A DNA stretch of 64,000 nt from Whitmania pigra (taxonomy: Eukaryota > Annelida > Clitellata > Hirudinida > Haemopidae): NCBI GenBank assembly GCA_021613335.1, contig JAJTWR010000263.1:3584001-3648000 (forward strand). The letters are read 5' to 3'. Of this stretch, positions 57,530 through 64,000 are shown one piece after another. Every line of letters begins with the position of its first letter. The stretch's first letter is position 1. Position numbers and translations under genes: made by a program. The notes beneath the pieces were generated by a model. It was not told the origin of the DNA. It saw nothing but the letters and a program-made list of their open reading frames with translations, and ran no database searches.

Positions 57530-57708
57530 ATTTGCAAAAATCGGAGTCAATTACTTTAGTGATTTTTATTTAAACTTTATTTAATTTATTATTATTTTAT
57601 TACTATTATTATACACATACATATCATTACTTTTACATAACTAACAAGTCCAAATCATCTTAGTTATGCGACGGATTTTAATCAAATAATCAAATAAATA
57701 AATAAATC
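54330..57708 (+). mobile_element. I-group LINE, 5'-truncated, with complete 3' tail
   Basis: Begins inside the endonuclease directly after the SINE-type tail and ends with a 3' UTR whose last part (57648-57708) reads AAGTCCAAATCATCTTAG, TTATGCGACGGATTTTAATC, then AAATAATC and AAATAAATAAATAAAT. AGTCC and GGA(C)T around this core can pair as a small stem, as LINE 3' ends recognised by their RT often do. No target duplication of the whole element was found. Confidence 0.88.
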
Positions 57709-60551
57709 TGTTGTGTTCAAAGCATTTCGATTGGTTATAAAACTCTTTTCACAAAATGATTAAAAGCAACAACAATAGAAATCATAAATTTCAAAATCCA
57801 AAGAAAAAACTTTGTGAATAAAAGCGATATTAAGTCACCCCAAATACCGAAAAGAACCAAAAAGCGGTTAAAGTCCTTGACGGAACCCATGATAAAAAGT
57901 TAACCTATTTTTTAAAACTTATTTTGTCCCTTATAGGTGATGTCGTTGTAACAATGTAGAATGAGCAAGCGCTCAAGAACCATTTAAGGTCAATGACAAA
58001 GTGGTTATTATCCTTATTAGATATAATAAGGAAAATGAGGCAAAAAATTACACATTTGGCATCTGTATTCATTGTTTTAATCATCCCTCAGCAATCGGTT
58101 TACGAAATATCTTCGCTTGGTACTATTTCCATATTTGATAGCCTCAAAATAATTCCTCTATAATTTAACAAAGCATTTAAAATTTATTGAAATTAAAAAT
58201 ATATGAGGCCCATCCATCAGGATGATAATTCATAAAATTTCGTGGCAAGAGATGTGACGTTACTAATCACAACATAAATTAATATGCTCCTCCCAATGCA
58301 TGAAATTGATGTAATGCTAAAGCATATTCAGGAATGAGATCGGAAAAAGAAACCAATTAGCCAATGTCATGGCAAACACGAAGAAATCTCAACAATTATT
58401 TCAGACAAAAAAAACCATTATTGAAGACAAAATCGATGACACAATAAAATCTGGCAAATAGCACAAAAATTGATGACGCTAGAATCCAACTTATGTACAA
58501 TTTTATGAACCGAACTGAAAGGTGCTAATTAAGAACAACGTTAAGCATTGCATACATGTAAACTTATTGGAAGACATGTTTTTAAGGATACACATTCAAA
58601 GAAATGGTCGAATATCTCTTATCATAAACCTTGATAAGAATAAGAATAAAATGATGAAATCATTTGTCTGCAGTGTCAAAGCTATTTCTGTCTTCATATA
58701 AAGATAAAATCAACCTTAAGAATTGAACAACATAAGGACTTTTTGAATGACATCGCCATGAAATTTCTTGCAACCATTATAATAATTTTAATTAATAATT
58801 TCACATTTAACTGATATGTTGCTGAACACTGATTTGGTGTCCTTTTTTGAAGCTGGAAATAGGAGCAATATTTCTTAAAAGCATTCTTTATCATTCTTAC
58901 TTTGAATATATCATATTTGTATATAAAGATTATTATCAAAATGAACTTGTCACCTTTAATACTAGAGAAGCATGTATAAATATAATTCTCCCGGTTCAAA
59001 TAAACTCTGAAATTTCTCTAAAATATAAATATGAATTTGAAAATCTAAATATTCAAGTTTTTAATGAAAATTACTCCGAAACAACCTTAGAAATCAAGCG
59101 AAATGCTTTATAATAAGATAATAAGAAATTTAATTTGAACAATCATGTGTGTAATAAATGAATATTTACTAATTTGTATTTTTCGTAGCAGACAAGACAA
59201 TGTTATATGTATATGGTGTAGTAGATCGAAATATTGCCGACGACCATTGCCATTATCATTGTTCACATATCACCTTAATATTTATTACGAAATTATCATC
59301 ATGCGCGAACAAAAAAAAACGAAGAATTGAAAGTATTACTGGTGACAAAGTAAAATGATCAATTTTTCAAATTGAGAATGCATTTGGTCATGTCACCACT
59401 TAGATCAGAGATGGATTTATAGCAATAAATAGCATCGTATTGATCGTATGAAAGCAATAAATCCTTAAAAGTAAATTCGTAAAACAACGCCATGAAAGTC
59501 AATTTAAGCGAGGCTTGACAATATCTAACGCAAAGCCGAATAAAGTAAAGCCAAAAATCCTCATGATCGCACCATTGCCGACTTGAAACACGAAAAGCAA
59601 ACAAGCGATCAAAAGCGAATAAATAAACTCATAATAGGATAAATAATGAGATAAAAGACTTGGAAAGTTTTCGAAGCAAATATTTTAAGCCTGTATAATG
59701 AATGTTTTTAAACCAAATGTATTTGTGACAAAATTATTAGTCGTCTTAGGTTTTCGCGGGAAGTTAGAAATGATCGTGAGGTAAGTTGTGATGATAAATA
59801 ATGCAATTTTATAGATGCCCGGCTCTAAAAATTCCAGGTCCATTGGAACTGATAGGTATTTCAACCTGAGAAGGGAGGTGTCCGTAAAAAGGGGCACCGC
59901 CCTCATAAATATTCCAATGTAAAGGTTGAGACGGATTGTACGCAATAAATATATAAAAATATTTATAATAATTCCATAAATAATATTAAGCCGTGTTAAC
60001 ACGGAAAGTTGATATAAAATTTGTAGGAGTAATTGTAATCATCTGCTCTCAATCGAAGCAATGCAAAACAGCAAATGCTGAGTGTAAAAACTGGAATGTA
60101 TAATATTCCCTTCAATACGATCGTTAATGTTTGAAGAAAACAAAGTAATAATATTGACATCAACGTGGCAAATTTCATGTTCAAGAAATCTTAAAATTGC
60201 AAAATTGCAAGAAATTGTGAGAGGAATAGCCCCCTAGAATAAAACTGTATATGATTTCTGACCAGTGTATAACATTGCGGCTGATCAAAAAGTGGATCAA
60301 AAGGGACAATATGGAAATTATTACAGACTGTCATTGATCTGTGAAATCCAATTATGAGGCTTGTATTGTGTTGAATTTCGACTGTTTTGATGTCAAAAAT
60401 TGAAATTTATTATTCAGCAATATGATAATGATGATAATCATGATAAAAATATTACTAATGATTGATAATTGGCCTTGATCGATAATTTCGCAGTATGATG
60501 GAATGAATTTTGAATTGAATATTTAGCTTAACGCAAAAGTGGAGGGATCCT
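57709..60551. other. AT-rich gap downstream of spliced ELAV gene
   Basis: Only low-complexity chance ORFs (for example 58694-58999 and 59685-60002 on the minus strand). It includes the presumed 3' UTR of the ELAV gene just below 60552. No repeat or RNA gene recognised. Confidence 0.4.
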
Positions 60552-63122
<2,571 letters not shown>

Positions 63123-63128
63123 TAGATG

Positions 63129-63364
63129 TAGAGATCGGCGGATAGACAAAATTTTGGCGTGACCACCGACCCTCTGACTCGCCAAAGTCCGTGACCGACG
63201 GACGCCTTTTGACGGACTGGCAAAGATGTCTTTAACCGTTAACCGTTAAATTTTTAATTTAAACGAGTCAAAACGAGTCGAACCGGTCAAAGCTCGTTTT
63301 GACTCGTTGTAACCCGTTTGGACTCGTTATCCCGGCTCAAAATGTGACCTCCGGTCGATCCCTA
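63129..63364. mobile_element. MITE-like element with internal perfect hairpin
   Basis: The left end TAGAGATCGGCGG and the right end, read inward, TAGGGATCGACCGG are imperfect inverted repeats. Inside, CGAGTCAAAACGAG (63264-63277) and CTCGTTTTGACTCG (63293-63306) are perfect complements. TAGATG flanks at 63123-63128 and 63369-63374, leaving four unexplained bases at the right. GC content is higher than its surroundings. Confidence 0.5.
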
Positions 63365-63374
63365 CTCATAGATG

Positions 63375-64000
63375 TTGCATGGTTTGTAAGGGATCGACTA
63401 AATTACTATCGAAATCTTATTGTTATGAATGGTAAAAATTTTTACTACTATTCATCTATTATTCAAATTATTCAGGAAAAATGATGACTAAGTTTTGGAA
63501 TGCGTTGCAGCGTGTGACGTGACTTTGTCGTAATCGTTAAGCAATCACCAGGTAATCGAATATTATCGAATATAGTCTTATAAGTTGTAATGGTGAGAAA
63601 ATTTTCTAAGACCAAAATGGAGGTTCATGAGTATTTAAACAAACTGATGCGCGTTTGTACGTATGGATGCTATTGAATGTCTCTGTGCAAGTGTAGCATA
63701 ATTGAGGCTGTCTGGTGTCATCTCAGTGCACTGTGATGTTAACACCTCCCCGTGGATTTTTAAGCAGCAGAATATTATCGCATAATGGCCATGATGCTGA
63801 TGCTAATGTCTGTCAGAGAAATTTTGTGAAATATATTATTTGAAGCAATAATATTACTTTATTATTAATAATATTAGTTTTGATTGACATTTTACTTTAA
63901 CCATATAATAAGTTAACCAACTTGAATAATAAGGCATTATTAATTTTAATTTTATTTTGTTATTAGAAACTTAATTAATTAGTGTAATATTTAGCTACAA
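63375..64000. other. Window end, no feature
   Basis: AT-rich, no ORF or repeat recognised; possibly still ELAV intron. Confidence 0.4.

Noticed and set aside
58847..59113. 88-codon plus-strand ORF
   Set aside because: AT-rich chance ORF overlapping a similar ORF on the other strand.
59685..60002. 105-codon minus-strand ORF with hydrophobic segments
   Set aside because: Rich in Ile, Leu and Phe as expected from AT-rich DNA; no motif or homologue recognised.

Overview
The window is AT-rich, intron-rich DNA of a metazoan, almost certainly an invertebrate bilaterian. The evidence is a fibrillar collagen gene with the ancestral 54/108-bp exon pattern, a multi-exon ELAV/Hu gene, an anion-type Cys-loop receptor, a TTC23-like ciliary TPR gene, and dense LINE, SINE, Tc1 and hAT remains. 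I cannot name a phylum from the sequence alone.

Layout. 1-3.6 kb (+): the 3' end of a fibrillar collagen gene, made of nine pure Gly-X-Y exons followed by a complete C-propeptide (COLFI) in five exons. 4.1-5.2 kb (-): a complete intronless ELAV-like gene of 368 codons with three RRMs, probably a retrogene. 7.7-14.5 kb: a transposon graveyard (a deleted hAT with 8-bp target duplication, hAT remnants, a short foldback MITE, a full-length decayed Tc1 and a full-length tRNA-derived SINE). 16.9-24.0 kb (-): two phase-compatible exons of a gene I do not recognise, with a MITE and an R2-like (restriction-like endonuclease) LINE fragment between them. 26.4-27.7 kb (-): a decayed Tc1. 28.7-40.2 kb (+): seven exons of a glycine-receptor-like anion channel, including a short last exon carrying M4 that a simple ORF search misses. 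Its introns hold a CR1/L2-type LINE and a 66-bp-arm inverted repeat. 41.6-44.7 kb: a TIR element with nested hAT, LINE and deleted-Tc1 pieces. 44.9-52.1 kb (+): a TTC23-like TPR gene in at least eleven exons. 54.1-57.7 kb (+): an I-group LINE (end of endonuclease, RT, RNase H) with its 3' tail. 60.5-61.0 kb (-): the last two exons of a conventional spliced ELAV gene, whose upstream exons lie at higher coordinates, possibly beyond the window.

The most unusual signal is a swarm of very short insertions of 39 to 60 bp. They consist only of the 3' tail of the resident I-group LINE. Most have 12-13-bp target-site duplications, and two are nested 60 bp apart in one SINE-type tail. A tRNA-headed SINE carries a related tail. 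A second SINE family carries the tail of the CR1/L2-type LINE, so two SINE/LINE partnerships can be read in one window. All calls come from reading the sequence; no database search was run.
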